Shown here piece after piece: positions 19,431-28,172 of a stretch of 64,000 nt of DNA; position 1 is the first letter of the stretch, and every line of letters begins with the position of its first letter. A program made the translations under genes and the position numbers. Source of the DNA: Marinobacterium jannaschii DSM 6295 (lineage in GTDB: Bacteria; Pseudomonadota; Gammaproteobacteria; Pseudomonadales; Balneatricaceae); NCBI RefSeq assembly GCF_000620085.1, contig NZ_KK211069.1, positions 45,527 through 109,526 of the forward strand. Direction: 5' to 3'. The notes below the pieces were generated by a model. It was not told the origin of the DNA and did not search any database. It saw only the letters and a list, made by a program, of their open reading frames with translations.

Positions 19431-19476
19431 GATCAGTCGCTCAAGTTGAACCGTACTTGGACTTGAGCAACTGATC
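19431..19476. promoter_or_regulatory. large operator-like inverted repeat between the AhpD-like and TetR genes
   Basis: Arms GATCAGTCGCTCAAGT (19431-19446) and ACTTGAGCAACTGATC (19461-19476) are 15/16 complementary around a 14-base spacer. It sits between two divergent starts (19406 and 19516), where a TetR repressor would bind and control both. Seen directly; binding is inferred. Confidence 0.7.
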
Positions 19477-19515
19477 AAGTTAAAATTCACACAACTAACT
19501 GTTGCGGAACCTGCG

Positions 19516-20097
19516 ATGCCAAATATTGCTAAATACGACCGGGAAGAGGTGATTCACAAAGCGATGCTGCTGTTCTGGCGTCAGGGTTACCGTGCGACTT
19601 CTACCCGTGACCTGCAGCAGGCGGTCAATATGCGCCCGGGCAGTATCTATGCCGCGTTTGGTAGTAAAGAGGCGCTGTATGCCGAGACATTGCAACATTA
19701 CCGGCAGCAGATGCGCCACTTGTTGCAGCAGTGCCTCGCAAAACAGCCACGCAAGCTTGATGGACTGCGGGCCTATTTCGAGCGGGTGCTATTCGATCCT
19801 GAGATTGTTGGTGGCGACAGCATCTGCATGCTGGTGAAAACCCTGTCGGAGCTGAATGAAGACCAGGCCCTGCTGCGTGAAACCGCGGAGAAGGCACTGC
19901 GGCAGACGGAGCTGTTGTTCAGTGAAATTGTTGAACAGGCCCAGCGCCTGGGAGAGCTCTCTGACCAGCTTGACCCACGTCGGGTAGCGCGTGGCCTGCA
20001 GGTACAGTTTATTGGCCTGAGAAGCTATCTGAAAAGCACCGGTGACCGGGACGCGGTGATGCAACTGCTCGATGATGCCTTTGCGCCATTGCGCTAA
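19516..20097 (+). CDS. TetR/AcrR family regulator
   Basis: 193 residues with an N-terminal TetR helix-turn-helix (about 8-55: VIHKAMLLFWRQGYRATSTRDL...RPGSIYAAFGSKEALY) and a variable helical ligand domain. The C-terminal part resembles the YxaF/AcuR-like group with the GDSICMLV-type loop. It lies divergent from the AhpD-like gene. The perfect-looking inverted repeat between them is the probable binding site, so it likely represses both. Confidence 0.87.
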   Translation: MPNIAKYDREEVIHKAMLLFWRQGYRATSTRDLQQAVNMRPGSIYAAFGSKEALYAETLQHYRQQMRHLLQQCLAKQPRKLDGLRAYFERVLFDPEIVGGDSICMLVKTLSELNEDQALLRETAEKALRQTELLFSEIVEQAQRLGELSDQLDPRRVARGLQVQFIGLRSYLKSTGDRDAVMQLLDDAFAPLR

Positions 20098-20253
20098 CAG
20101 GAGTGTTGAGTATAGGATCAGGCGGCCGAAGCTGGAGATTGACGATAAGGTCCAGTCGCTGGTCTGACGATTAGCCTGGCATCTGTTCAAGCACCCCTTC
20201 AATCAGCGTTTGGTGAAAAGGTGCTTGAGGTAGATCACTGCTCAGTCAGCGCT

Positions 20254-20847
20254 TCAGTGTTGTTTTGACAGAATCTCCTGAAACAATACCTGCATCAGTT
20301 TCTGACCGTTGTCGGTGCTCCAGTCCTGTGCCAGTTCAGCAATCAGCTGGTTGGTGGTAGTCAATGTCACGCCATTGCTTTCCATACGGCGTAACGCGGT
20401 CTCGTCTGCGGTCTGCGTCGGTGAGCCTGAACCATCAACGACAACCTGCACGTTGTAGCCCTCGGATACCGCGGTAATCGCGGGATAAACCACGCAAACA
20501 TCCGTTGTAATGCCCGCGATGATCAGGTTCTTGCGCTGGGTGTCTTTGACCGCCTTGGCAAAGCCTTCATCCTTCATCGAGTCGACCACCCCGCCGCGTA
20601 GTACGCGATTGGCGTAAGCCGCGGGTACTGCCTGTTGCAGCTCTTCAAACAGTGGCCCCTGGGCCTGATCTTCCATACTGGACGTCAGGATCAGAGGCAT
20701 TCCTACTGCATCCGCGGCTTTAGCCAGTGCGATCGTATTCATTTTGATCTCTTCCAGACTGGCGGAACCGACCCAGCCCATGGTGCCGACCTGATGGTCG
20801 ATCAGTAACATAGCGGAATTTTCTGGTGTGAATAGTGGTGATTTCAT
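20254..20847 (-). CDS. isochorismatase-like (YcaC-type) cysteine hydrolase
   Basis: 197 residues resembling E. coli YcaC in layout: AMLLIDHQVG (catalytic Asp), then a lysine region (KNLIIAGITTDVCVVYPAITA) with the catalytic Cys in ITTDVCV. The enzyme type is a cysteine hydrolase of unknown substrate. A ribosome site GGGAGA precedes ATG 20847. It follows the pirin gene in the same direction, with a 50-base gap, so the two probably form one operon under the divergent LysR regulator. Confidence 0.85.
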   Translation of the reverse strand: MKSPLFTPENSAMLLIDHQVGTMGWVGSASLEEIKMNTIALAKAADAVGMPLILTSSMEDQAQGPLFEELQQAVPAAYANRVLRGGVVDSMKDEGFAKAVKDTQRKNLIIAGITTDVCVVYPAITAVSEGYNVQVVVDGSGSPTQTADETALRRMESNGVTLTTTNQLIAELAQDWSTDNGQKLMQVLFQEILSKQH

Positions 20848-20897
20848 GATGGTCTCCCGTAGGCATTGAAGTGCCGGATCTGTTGGGTGGTGATAAC

Positions 20898-21740
20898 TCA
20901 GACAGCTTTGCGCGACGTTTCCCGGAGTGATGTGGTCAAGCGCTGGATGTTGCCGGTACCCTTAGCCAGACGTTCCCGACTTGAATGGATGGACGGACCT
21001 GAGCTGATAATGGGTTGCTGCAGCGGCTGGCCTAAAGCCACCATAATGACCGCCCCGGCATTGCCCGCCGTTAGACTGAAATCGGCATCTGACTGATTCA
21101 GCACACCAAGCTGCCTGGCTCTCAGGGATCGGTTATTAAGTGATACCTCACCCGAGCGCACGTAGATAAAGCCGGAACTCTGGCCCTTCGCCACAGCATG
21201 TGCCCATGTCGCCTCAGGATTAAGTCTGATCTCAAGATAGGTGATATCGACACAGTGTCTGGCGGGACTGACTGCGTCAGCATGTTTGCCTACCAGGACT
21301 TTTGTTTCACTGTCCGAGGTAGCAACGACCGGCACTGCCTCTTTCTGAGCCAGCGAGTAAGTTACAGGCCCCATCTCGAACCCGTCTTGAGGTAACAGCG
21401 TCCATAGCTGGAATGCATCGGTATCGCCCTGATGCGGATAAACCGTTTCTTTATGCAAGACACCGGCACCAGATGCCATCAGCTGCACGCCTCCGGCCTC
21501 AAGCTTACCCTGATTGCCGTCGGTGTCTTCGTGAATGATATCGCCGACCACCGGATAAGAGATCGTTGCGACGCCTGAGTGGCCGTGAAAGCCAAACCCC
21601 GTGGTGCCCTCTAGTCCTTCTGCCTGAAAGTGATCCCAAAGTACAAAGGGATTGAGCTGTGCAACGTTATGCTGGCTGACAAAGCTGGTGACGGGACCAT
21701 GCTGGCGACCGTTTCTGATCTCTGTTATCGAGCGGCTCAT
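20898..21740 (-). CDS. pirin family protein
   Basis: 280 residues with the double cupin of pirins. The N-terminal NPFVLWDHFQ and HGHSGVATISYPVVGDIIHED segments carry the metal-binding histidines, with a matching C-terminal pirin domain (from about 175). Some bacterial pirins are quercetinases, others bind regulators; nothing in the sequence decides here. It is divergent from a LysR gene with an inverted repeat between them, an arrangement common for pirin genes. Confidence 0.88.
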   Translation of the reverse strand: MSRSITEIRNGRQHGPVTSFVSQHNVAQLNPFVLWDHFQAEGLEGTTGFGFHGHSGVATISYPVVGDIIHEDTDGNQGKLEAGGVQLMASGAGVLHKETVYPHQGDTDAFQLWTLLPQDGFEMGPVTYSLAQKEAVPVVATSDSETKVLVGKHADAVSPARHCVDITYLEIRLNPEATWAHAVAKGQSSGFIYVRSGEVSLNNRSLRARQLGVLNQSDADFSLTAGNAGAVIMVALGQPLQQPIISSGPSIHSSRERLAKGTGNIQRLTTSLRETSRKAV

Positions 21741-21805
21741 CTGTTGATCCTCCGGAACATTAGCGATGGATCCATGCTATGCCATCTTTCGTTGATCGAT
21801 TAGAT

Positions 21806-21829
21806 GGTATAGTTGGGTTTTACTATCCC
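21806..21829. promoter_or_regulatory. LysR-type operator candidate
   Basis: Arms GGTATAGT (21806-21813) and ACTATCCC (21822-21829), 7/8 complementary around 8 bases. It lies in the 110-base gap between the divergent pirin and LysR genes, where LysR proteins usually bind a T-N11-A type dyad. Confidence 0.5.
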
Positions 21830-21850
21830 ATTAAGGTGAGTAATGGCTGA

Positions 21851-22762
21851 ATGATCGATTTCAACGAAGTTTATGTCTTTGTCAAAGTAGTGGAGGCAGG
21901 AAGTTTCGTCGGAGCCAGCAAGCAGCTGAAGATGCCTTCAACGACCGTGAGCCGGAAGGTGCAGAAGCTTGAAGATGCACTGGGGGTCCGGCTGCTGCAA
22001 CGGTCGACGCGAAAACTGCGGCTAACCGATATCGGTCAGCAGTTTTTCGCCAGCAGTCAGCAGAATCTGGCACAAATTGAAGAAGCCTCTGCACTGGCAT
22101 CGCAGTCCCGGGCAATGCCAACGGGATTGCTGAGAATGACCTCGCCAACCGAGTTTGCCGTCAATTATTTGCAGCCCTGGATCAGTGACTTTTTGCTCCT
22201 CTACCCTGAGGTGCAGATAGAGCTGGAAGTAACAGACCGTTATGTCGATCTTATCGAAGAACGCATTGATATAGCCTTCCGCAGTGGCCAGCTAAAGGAT
22301 TCCAGCCTGATAGCCCGCCGTATCGGCCCGAAGAAAAGCGTCTTCTGTGCCAGTCCACGGTATCTGGAAAAGGCGGGCTGGCCGACCTCTGCTGGAGACT
22401 TGAGTCAGCATGAATGCGTCATCATGGGCAGGAGTATAAAAGACCAGTACTGGACGCTCTCGGCTGGCAACGCGGAAATTTCGGTGCCTGTTAAAGGGCG
22501 CTATGCAGTCGATAACATGCAGTTGGTTGTAGCAGCCGCCCGCAGCGGTATGGGAATCGCTCAGGTACCTCAGCCGTTGGTAATCAAATCACTAAGGGAA
22601 GGGGAATTAGTTCAGGTATTAGCCGGGCATTCTGTCCCTGAACAGAGTATCTATATCATTTATCCCTCGCACAGACATCTGGCGCAGGTTGTCCGGACCT
22701 TTATTGATTACGTGCTTGAGGCGACCTCTCCCCATGCGCCCTGGGAAAGCCAGGAACTCTAA
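21851..22762 (+). CDS. LysR family regulator (pirin-linked)
   Basis: 303 residues: an N-terminal winged helix (about 1-60, FVKVVEAGSFVGASKQLKMPSTTVSRKVQKLE) and a periplasmic-binding-protein-like effector domain from about 90. It is divergent from the pirin/hydrolase pair and probably controls it. ATG 21851 is the first sensible start, at the beginning of the HTH. Confidence 0.88.
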   Translation: MIDFNEVYVFVKVVEAGSFVGASKQLKMPSTTVSRKVQKLEDALGVRLLQRSTRKLRLTDIGQQFFASSQQNLAQIEEASALASQSRAMPTGLLRMTSPTEFAVNYLQPWISDFLLLYPEVQIELEVTDRYVDLIEERIDIAFRSGQLKDSSLIARRIGPKKSVFCASPRYLEKAGWPTSAGDLSQHECVIMGRSIKDQYWTLSAGNAEISVPVKGRYAVDNMQLVVAAARSGMGIAQVPQPLVIKSLREGELVQVLAGHSVPEQSIYIIYPSHRHLAQVVRTFIDYVLEATSPHAPWESQEL

Positions 22763-22874
22763 GCAATAGGTAATGAGGCCGGGGCTTGGAATACGTAATA
22801 GGCGGTCGTGGCTCTGATGCAGCGTGACCGATGCAACGTCACCGGGCGCTTTCCGTCGTCAGGAAAGCGCGGCT

Positions 22875-23801
22875 TTAAGCGTCTTCTGAAAATTGGGGAA
22901 CCTTGCCGCTGGCGACCACCCCAGCGCACTTTTGCCGCAGCCTCTCCCTGACGGCAATCACGGTGGGAGTGACCTGTTTTCTGCTGGGGCAAAGCAGATA
23001 GAGCTGAACGGGCGGAGACTGAAATTGCGGTAAAACCTGCACCAAATTCCCGCATTGCAGATCTGCAGCGATATCAAGCGCTGAGCGGTGGGCGATACCT
23101 TTGCCGGCGACAGCCCAGCGTCTGACAATGTCGGTGTCATTGCTGATCCTGTTGCTGCCGACCTTAATCTTGAAACAGTCTGTGTTGTGGGTGAATTCCC
23201 AGGTATTGAAAAGGCGGCCATCCAGTCGGTACAGCAAGCAGTTGTGCTTCCTTAAATCCTCAGGGTGCGTGGGTTCGCCAAACCTGGCCAGGTAGGCGGG
23301 AGAGGCGCAGGTGATTCTCGGTATTGTTGCAATGTGAAAGGCAACCAGGTTTGAGTCTTCTGGTTTGCCATAGCGCAGGGCCAGGTCAACGTCGTCGACA
23401 AAGAAATTTGACAGAGAGTCGCCCGCCATCAGGTTAATCGTCAGGGAAGGGTGCTGGTCCATCAGCGCGTCCATCCAGGGTAAAACGATATTGCGTCCCA
23501 GGTCTGAGGATACTGAAAGTCTCAGTTCTCCGGCGATCTCTCCCTGAGACTGCTGCGCCGAGATGCGACCCTGGTCTAGGCTGGCCAATGCCTGGCGGCA
23601 GTGAAACAGGAACTGTTCGCCTTGAGAGGTAATCCGTAGCTGCCGGGTTGTCCGGACAAACAACGGGATATCGAGTTGCTTCTCCAGCCGTCTGAGTGCA
23701 GTGCTGGCCGCGGCAGTCGATATGCCCTGCTGTTTGGCCGATTCGGTGATGCTGCCGGTTTCCGCTATACGGATAAACAGACTCAGGTCTGATGTGTTCA
23801 T
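22875..23801 (-). CDS. LysR family regulator (OYE-linked)
   Basis: 308 residues with the LysR winged helix (LFIRIAETGSITESAKQQGISTAAASTALRRLE) and an effector domain of the usual length. The start at 23801 is 200 bases from the divergent Old Yellow Enzyme gene, its likely target. It converges with the preceding LysR gene, with 112 bases between their ends. Confidence 0.88.
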   Translation of the reverse strand: MNTSDLSLFIRIAETGSITESAKQQGISTAAASTALRRLEKQLDIPLFVRTTRQLRITSQGEQFLFHCRQALASLDQGRISAQQSQGEIAGELRLSVSSDLGRNIVLPWMDALMDQHPSLTINLMAGDSLSNFFVDDVDLALRYGKPEDSNLVAFHIATIPRITCASPAYLARFGEPTHPEDLRKHNCLLYRLDGRLFNTWEFTHNTDCFKIKVGSNRISNDTDIVRRWAVAGKGIAHRSALDIAADLQCGNLVQVLPQFQSPPVQLYLLCPSRKQVTPTVIAVRERLRQKCAGVVASGKVPQFSEDA

Positions 23802-24002
23802 TATTAAATATATTTTAATAGTGTTTATATTTTTGCTGTGTTTTTAGTTTATAAAACTAAAACGATAATGTCTCGAATCCCATCGGTAACGCGCTATCAG
23901 GGCGCTTCGGAGCGCGGCAGTATTCAGACTCAGTGATCGTTTCTGAGTTAGTTCTGGAGGCCGCTGTGGAGAAACCAAGGTTGGCATTTTTATGAGGCAG
24001 AT

Positions 24003-25208
24003 ATGATCGAAGGTACAGATATTCGCCATCTTATGGGGCGCTCACTGGAGCTTCCTTGTGGCGCAGAGTTAAAGAACCGGTTGGTTAAATCCGCGATGTC
24101 TGATTCGCTTGCCGATGGTGAGGGTAATCCGACAGAGGCTCAGATCAGGCTCTACGAAAGATGGGCAAAAGGTGGCGTTGCCCTGTCGATTATTGGCGAA
24201 GTGCAGGGGGATCCCCGTTTTCCCGAAAAGCCAGGCAACCTGGTGTTTAGTGCGGATTCCGATCTTCTGACCTTACAGGCTCTGGCCCGCCGGGCATCGG
24301 TAGAGGGGGCGCATATCTGGCCGCAGCTAGGTCATGCCGGCGCGCTTTCGCACTCGGCGATCAGCCGGCCGACCGGGCCATCAGCCTTGCAGATCGGCGA
24401 TTTCGCCTGTGCTGGTATGTCCGTTTCCGACGTGGAGCAGTTGCCTCAACTGTATGCCAGAGCCGCAATGCTCGCCAAAGAGGTAGGTTTTACCGGTGTG
24501 CAGATCCATGCCGGTCATGGTTTTTTGCTCAGTCAGTTCCTGTCACCGCTTTTCAACCGGCGCAATGACCAATATGGCGGCTCGATCGAAGCCCGTGCCC
24601 GGATAGTTGTCGAGGTAATAGACAGGGTACGGCGTGCTGTTGGCCCGCGGTTTCCCGTGGGGATAAAGATCAATTCGTCGGATCAGTTGGAAGGAGGGTT
24701 AACAGAGGCCGATGCCTTAGAGCTGGTGGCTATGCTCGACCGGACCTCAGTTGATCTGATAGAGGTCAGCGGCGGTACCTATTTTCCGGGCGCTAAGGCC
24801 TGTACGGATAATGTTGCCAGCGGGCCTTACTTTGTCGATTTTTCCGCCAGGGCTAAGCAGGTTACTTGCATACCTTTACAGGCAACCGGCGGCTTCAAAA
24901 CGGGTGATCAGGTTGGCGCTGCCCTGGCGAGCCGTGCGGTGGATGCGGTCGGGCTGGCCCGGACGATGGTGTTGAACCCGGCACTTGCAAATGACTGGCT
25001 GTCCGGCCAAGCGGCTGCCCCGGCTTTTCCCCGGTTTGAGACAGTGCCACCGGGTGGAATCACGGCGTGGTATACGATGTTGCTCACCGCATTGGCCAAT
25101 GGTAACGAGAGTCGTTTTGAGGTGGATCTTTCGTCGGCGATCAGGCTTTACGAGGAACGTGATGAGATGCGAAGCGCTAATTGGCGCGAGCGTTTCGGGC
25201 AGGCATAA
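24003..25208 (+). CDS. NADH:flavin oxidoreductase, Old Yellow Enzyme family
   Basis: 401 residues in the FMN-binding TIM-barrel OYE family. GVQIHAGHGFLLSQFLSPLFNRRNDQYGGS is spread over about 165-195 with the substrate-binding His and the family motif; it is cited here in parts as GVQIHAGHG and FNRRNDQYGGS. GVKIN.. strands and a C-terminal GLARTMV phosphate-binding loop follow. These enzymes reduce activated alkenes, nitro compounds or similar electrophiles. Start ATG 24003 follows GAGGCAG. The divergent LysR gene is the probable regulator. Confidence 0.88.
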   Translation: MIEGTDIRHLMGRSLELPCGAELKNRLVKSAMSDSLADGEGNPTEAQIRLYERWAKGGVALSIIGEVQGDPRFPEKPGNLVFSADSDLLTLQALARRASVEGAHIWPQLGHAGALSHSAISRPTGPSALQIGDFACAGMSVSDVEQLPQLYARAAMLAKEVGFTGVQIHAGHGFLLSQFLSPLFNRRNDQYGGSIEARARIVVEVIDRVRRAVGPRFPVGIKINSSDQLEGGLTEADALELVAMLDRTSVDLIEVSGGTYFPGAKACTDNVASGPYFVDFSARAKQVTCIPLQATGGFKTGDQVGAALASRAVDAVGLARTMVLNPALANDWLSGQAAAPAFPRFETVPPGGITAWYTMLLTALANGNESRFEVDLSSAIRLYEERDEMRSANWRERFGQA

Positions 25209-25264
25209 CGGATAGCGGATCTAATGTTGGGCTGTGCCCTGAGGGGGTATTACTATGTGATTAG

Positions 25265-25294
25265 AAAGGAGCCTGAATGATCAGGCTCCTTTAT
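25265..25294. terminator. bidirectional terminator
   Basis: AAAGGAGCCTGA-ATGA-TCAGGCTCCTTT hairpin with A/T flanks between the convergent OYE and transporter genes. Confidence 0.85.
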
Positions 25295-25304
25295 CAGCGG
25301 ACTA

Positions 25305-26717
25305 TCAGATCAGGTTATAGATAAATACAACCATGACCGCAGCAGGGGTCAGGAACTTCAGGACGAACATCAGACCATTGAAAGCGCCTTCGCTGTCCAT
25401 CGCCAGTTCCTGGCGAACCATCTCACGTTTCATGAACCAGCCAACCAGTACCGCAGTCAGCAGGCCCGCCAGTGGCATCATCAGGTTAGACGTAACGTAG
25501 TCGAGGATATCGAATACTGTCTTACCTTCGAAGGCCGGGATAAAGGCCAGCGGGTGGAAGTTAGCCCACTCGTTGAGTGAGAGTACGGTAGCGATACCCA
25601 GCAGCCAGACAGTTCCGCCTGCGATCAGGGTGGCGACGAAGCGGTTGATACCTTTCTTCTCTTCCAGCCATTCCACTACCGGCTCCAGCAGGGAGATAGC
25701 GGAAGTGAAGGCTGCGACAACCAGCAGGGCGAAGAACAGTGTACCGAACAGCACACCACCGGACATCTTGCCGAACGCCAGTGGCAGAGTCTGGAAGATA
25801 AGGCCCGGACCCGCACCCGGCTCAAGGCCGTTTGCAAAGACCAGCGGGAAGATCGCCAGACCGGCCAGCAGCGCCACCAGCGTGTCTACGATGGAAACCG
25901 TGACGGCTGTTTTGGCGATAGATACGTTTTTCGGCAGGTAAGAACCGTAGGCGATCATGACCGCCATACCCAGACTCAGGGTGAAGAAGGCGTGGCCCAG
26001 CGCGGTCAGTACACCGGCCGTTGTCAGTTTGCTGAAGTCGACAGAGAACAGGAAGCTGAAGCCCTGATCAAATGCTGAAGTGCTGGCAGCATAGCCAACC
26101 ATCACCAGCAGCAAGAAGAACAACAGTGGCATCAGCAGGTTAATCGCTTTCTCCATACCGGACTTCAGGCCGCGGGCAACGATCATGATCACCGTCACCA
26201 TAAAGATGCTGTGCCAGATCATCAGGGTACCGGCATCGCCGAGCAGGCCGCCGAACATAGCGCCGATAGCGTCGGCGTCGGCCCCGGCGAAGCTGCCGCT
26301 GGCGGCATGGCCCACGTAGCTGATCGCCCAGCCGCCGATAACGGAGTAGAAGGAGAGAATCAGAAAAGAGGCGATAACGCCAAGCCAGGCGACTCCGACC
26401 CAGCGGGTACTGAGTCCGTTTCGCTGTGCCAGGTCGCGCAGACTGTTAATCGGGCTCTTACCGCCGGCGCGTCCCATCATCACCTCGGCAATCATAATCG
26501 GGATGCCGACAATAGAGATACATAGCAGGTAAACCAGTACGAAAGCACCGCCACCGTTTTCACCGGTGATATACGGGAATTTCCAGATGTTACCCAGCCC
26601 GACAGCGGAACCACTGGCGGCGAGGATAAAGGCCATCCGGGAAGACCACATGGTATTGGCCTGACGGCCCTGGGGTTCTGTTGCGTCTGTTGAGAGATTT
26701 TGCGTTAACTTGCTCAC
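25305..26717 (-). CDS. sodium-dependent transporter, NSS/SNF family
   Basis: About 470 residues with 11-12 membrane segments. The NSS hallmark GSAVGLGNIWKFPYITGENGGGAF in the first segment (seen from about residue 30, with the sodium-site Asn/Gly pattern) places it in the sodium:neurotransmitter symporter family. The substrate is probably an amino acid or similar. I start at GTG 26717 (VSKLTQ), 6-7 bases after GGAG; the open frame's TTG four codons upstream overlaps that ribosome site. Transcription is monocistronic, with a terminator downstream. Confidence 0.87.
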   Translation of the reverse strand: MSKLTQNLSTDATEPQGRQANTMWSSRMAFILAASGSAVGLGNIWKFPYITGENGGGAFVLVYLLCISIVGIPIMIAEVMMGRAGGKSPINSLRDLAQRNGLSTRWVGVAWLGVIASFLILSFYSVIGGWAISYVGHAASGSFAGADADAIGAMFGGLLGDAGTLMIWHSIFMVTVIMIVARGLKSGMEKAINLLMPLLFFLLLVMVGYAASTSAFDQGFSFLFSVDFSKLTTAGVLTALGHAFFTLSLGMAVMIAYGSYLPKNVSIAKTAVTVSIVDTLVALLAGLAIFPLVFANGLEPGAGPGLIFQTLPLAFGKMSGGVLFGTLFFALLVVAAFTSAISLLEPVVEWLEEKKGINRFVATLIAGGTVWLLGIATVLSLNEWANFHPLAFIPAFEGKTVFDILDYVTSNLMMPLAGLLTAVLVGWFMKREMVRQELAMDSEGAFNGLMFVLKFLTPAAVMVVFIYNLI

Positions 26718-27188
26718 GTTTTGCTCCAAGATCTTTATTTTTTTTGTCTGGAATCAGTCAGCATTTAAGCGCTGACCTGGTCTTTGAGGTTGTATAACGA
26801 TTACCGGATAGCTGAAGACAGACCACTGCCGTGATGTGCTGGCTGCACAAAACCACAGTGCTTCGGAATTATCCGGCGGTCGGTTTTGAATCAGCTGTGG
26901 GGCGGTGATATTTTCGCAACGGGTATTCGGCAGTGAATGCGATGCGAAAAGGTGTCTTGCAGGCAGGAAGAGTGGATTGAACACTGAGCTGAGCGGAAAG
27001 CAGAGACGCTGTCCGTATTACAGAATGAGAAAAGGATCTGTTTCAGATTCATAATCTGGCCTCGCGTACCCTGTGCCGGATCACGGCGGGTCGCTCCTGT
27101 CTTATTGTTTTTCAACCGGCCGATAGGCCGCTGATTCAGGTACTTCCTTTATCGCCCGGGTAGAGCGACTGGGTAAATCTACATCTAC

Positions 27189-27206
27189 GTTGACGTAAAC
27201 GTCAAC
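27189..27206. promoter_or_regulatory. perfect palindromic operator candidate (LiuR-like shape)
   Basis: GTTGACGT-AA-ACGTCAAC, perfect 8-base arms. It overlaps a possible -35 (TTGACG, 27190-27195) with TTTGAT 17 bases on. Its shape recalls MerR-type LiuR sites (ACGT-centred A/T-flanked palindromes controlling branched-chain acid degradation); that comparison is from memory. Confidence 0.5.
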
Positions 27207-27246
27207 AGTAAATTTGATAATTTGAAGATATACCTTTGTACAAGAG

Positions 27247-27339
27247 ATGAGCGAGCAGAATAGCTCTCTGGTTTCTGCCGGAGCTGGTGCCTATCTCAAT
27301 GACGCTCTGGCACCGACTGGTGTTGCCGGATTGTGTTAG
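27247..27339 (+). CDS. possible 30-residue leader or small protein
   Basis: ATG 27247 to TAG 27337-27339 encodes MSEQNSSLVSAGAGAYLNDA plus ten more residues ending in LC. It lies 20 bases after the predicted transcription start of the palindrome-controlled promoter and 60 bases before the PQ-loop-like gene. There is no proper ribosome site (AAGAG abuts the start codon), and 30 codons can occur by chance. Confidence 0.2.
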   Translation: MSEQNSSLVSAGAGAYLNDALAPTGVAGLC

Positions 27340-27401
27340 ATTGCGCCCCGTTTTAGCTGATCGCTCTGTTGGCGGTCCGGGTAAGGGGTAAGAGAAAACT
27401 G

Positions 27402-28079
27402 ATGTTATACAACTTTTTCGGCATTTTAAGTTCGGTGTTCTTTGTTGGCTGTCTGTTCGGACTGGTCGACCAGCTGCGCCGTATCAGGAAACGTAAGGGT
27501 TCTGAGCTGGCGCTCAGCAGCGGTTATGCAACCCAGTCATTGTCTGCAAATGCCTTCTTTTCCAGCTTTATAGCGTTTTATGCCTTCTTTCTCTATTCGA
27601 TCATGCTGGACGAGATCGAACCCTATATCTTCATTACCCGCCTGTTTGCGGCGCTGATGACTTTGCTGATCCTGTTTGAATTGTATGTTGATCGCCACCA
27701 GCTATCCCAGCGCCTGCCGTTTCTGGTCGGAGTGGGCTGTATGGTGATCGCCGTGGTGGCTTTTTTCTTTCGCGAGCAGGTGCTGGTGGTCGGTCGCACC
27801 ACCTCGGTTGTGCTGGCATTGGGCGCTACGGTGGTGATGGTGCAGGGCGGTATCCAGCAGATCCGTAAAATCTGGCTGGAGAAAACTACCGGAGCCCTGT
27901 CGCTGCCGATGAATGCCGTCTTCATGTGTAAGGATCTTTCCAATGTGGCATTCGGTTTTGTGCTGGGGCTGACCGATGGCTGGCCGCTGATCATGCTTGG
28001 CAGTGTCAGCGCATTACTGAAACTGGCGATCATCGCCCAGTTCTTTATCTATCCGAAGCAGAAGGAAGTGGTTGCCTGA
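27402..28079 (+). CDS. seven-span membrane protein, PQ-loop/SWEET-like
   Basis: 225 residues from ATG 27402; the open frame's earlier TTG at 27369 is rejected. Seven hydrophobic segments can be counted (about 3-22, 45-65, 70-92, 104-122, 130-150, 165-187, 192-213). Two similar stretches occur: VDQLRRIRKRKGSELALSS after segment 1 and IQQIRKIWLEKTTGALSLP after segment 5. Each has a Gln, a basic cluster and a Gly/Ser turn. This repeat pattern and the 3-1-3 layout suggest a PQ-loop/SWEET-like transporter, but the canonical Pro-Gln dipeptide is absent. Function unknown. A terminator follows. Confidence 0.65.
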   Translation: MLYNFFGILSSVFFVGCLFGLVDQLRRIRKRKGSELALSSGYATQSLSANAFFSSFIAFYAFFLYSIMLDEIEPYIFITRLFAALMTLLILFELYVDRHQLSQRLPFLVGVGCMVIAVVAFFFREQVLVVGRTTSVVLALGATVVMVQGGIQQIRKIWLEKTTGALSLPMNAVFMCKDLSNVAFGFVLGLTDGWPLIMLGSVSALLKLAIIAQFFIYPKQKEVVA

Positions 28080-28106
28080 CAGGCGTAGGCTTTCAGTCAG
28101 CATCTG

Positions 28107-28142
28107 AAAAGCCGGGCAGTGTGGGTACTGTCCGGCGCTTTT
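28107..28142. terminator. bidirectional terminator
   Basis: AAAAGCCGGGCAGT-GTGGGT-ACTGTCCGGCGCTTTT imperfect hairpin between the convergent PQ-loop-like and HAD genes. Confidence 0.75.
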
Positions 28143-28172
28143 GCATCTCGGCGCTGGTGTTTCTGCGCAGTG

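Larger units (their letters stand above)
26730..27401. other. long intergenic region upstream of the NSS and PQ-loop-like genes
   Basis: About 670 bases between divergent genes. Minus-strand frames at 26754-26984 and 26891-27115 show no family features and I reject them. The region holds a perfect palindrome at 27189-27206 and a possible 30-codon frame at 27247-27339, both listed separately. Otherwise I see nothing definite. Confidence 0.5.

Noticed and set aside
26754-27115. two minus-strand frames before the NSS transporter
   Set aside because: They overlap each other in different frames and show no family features.
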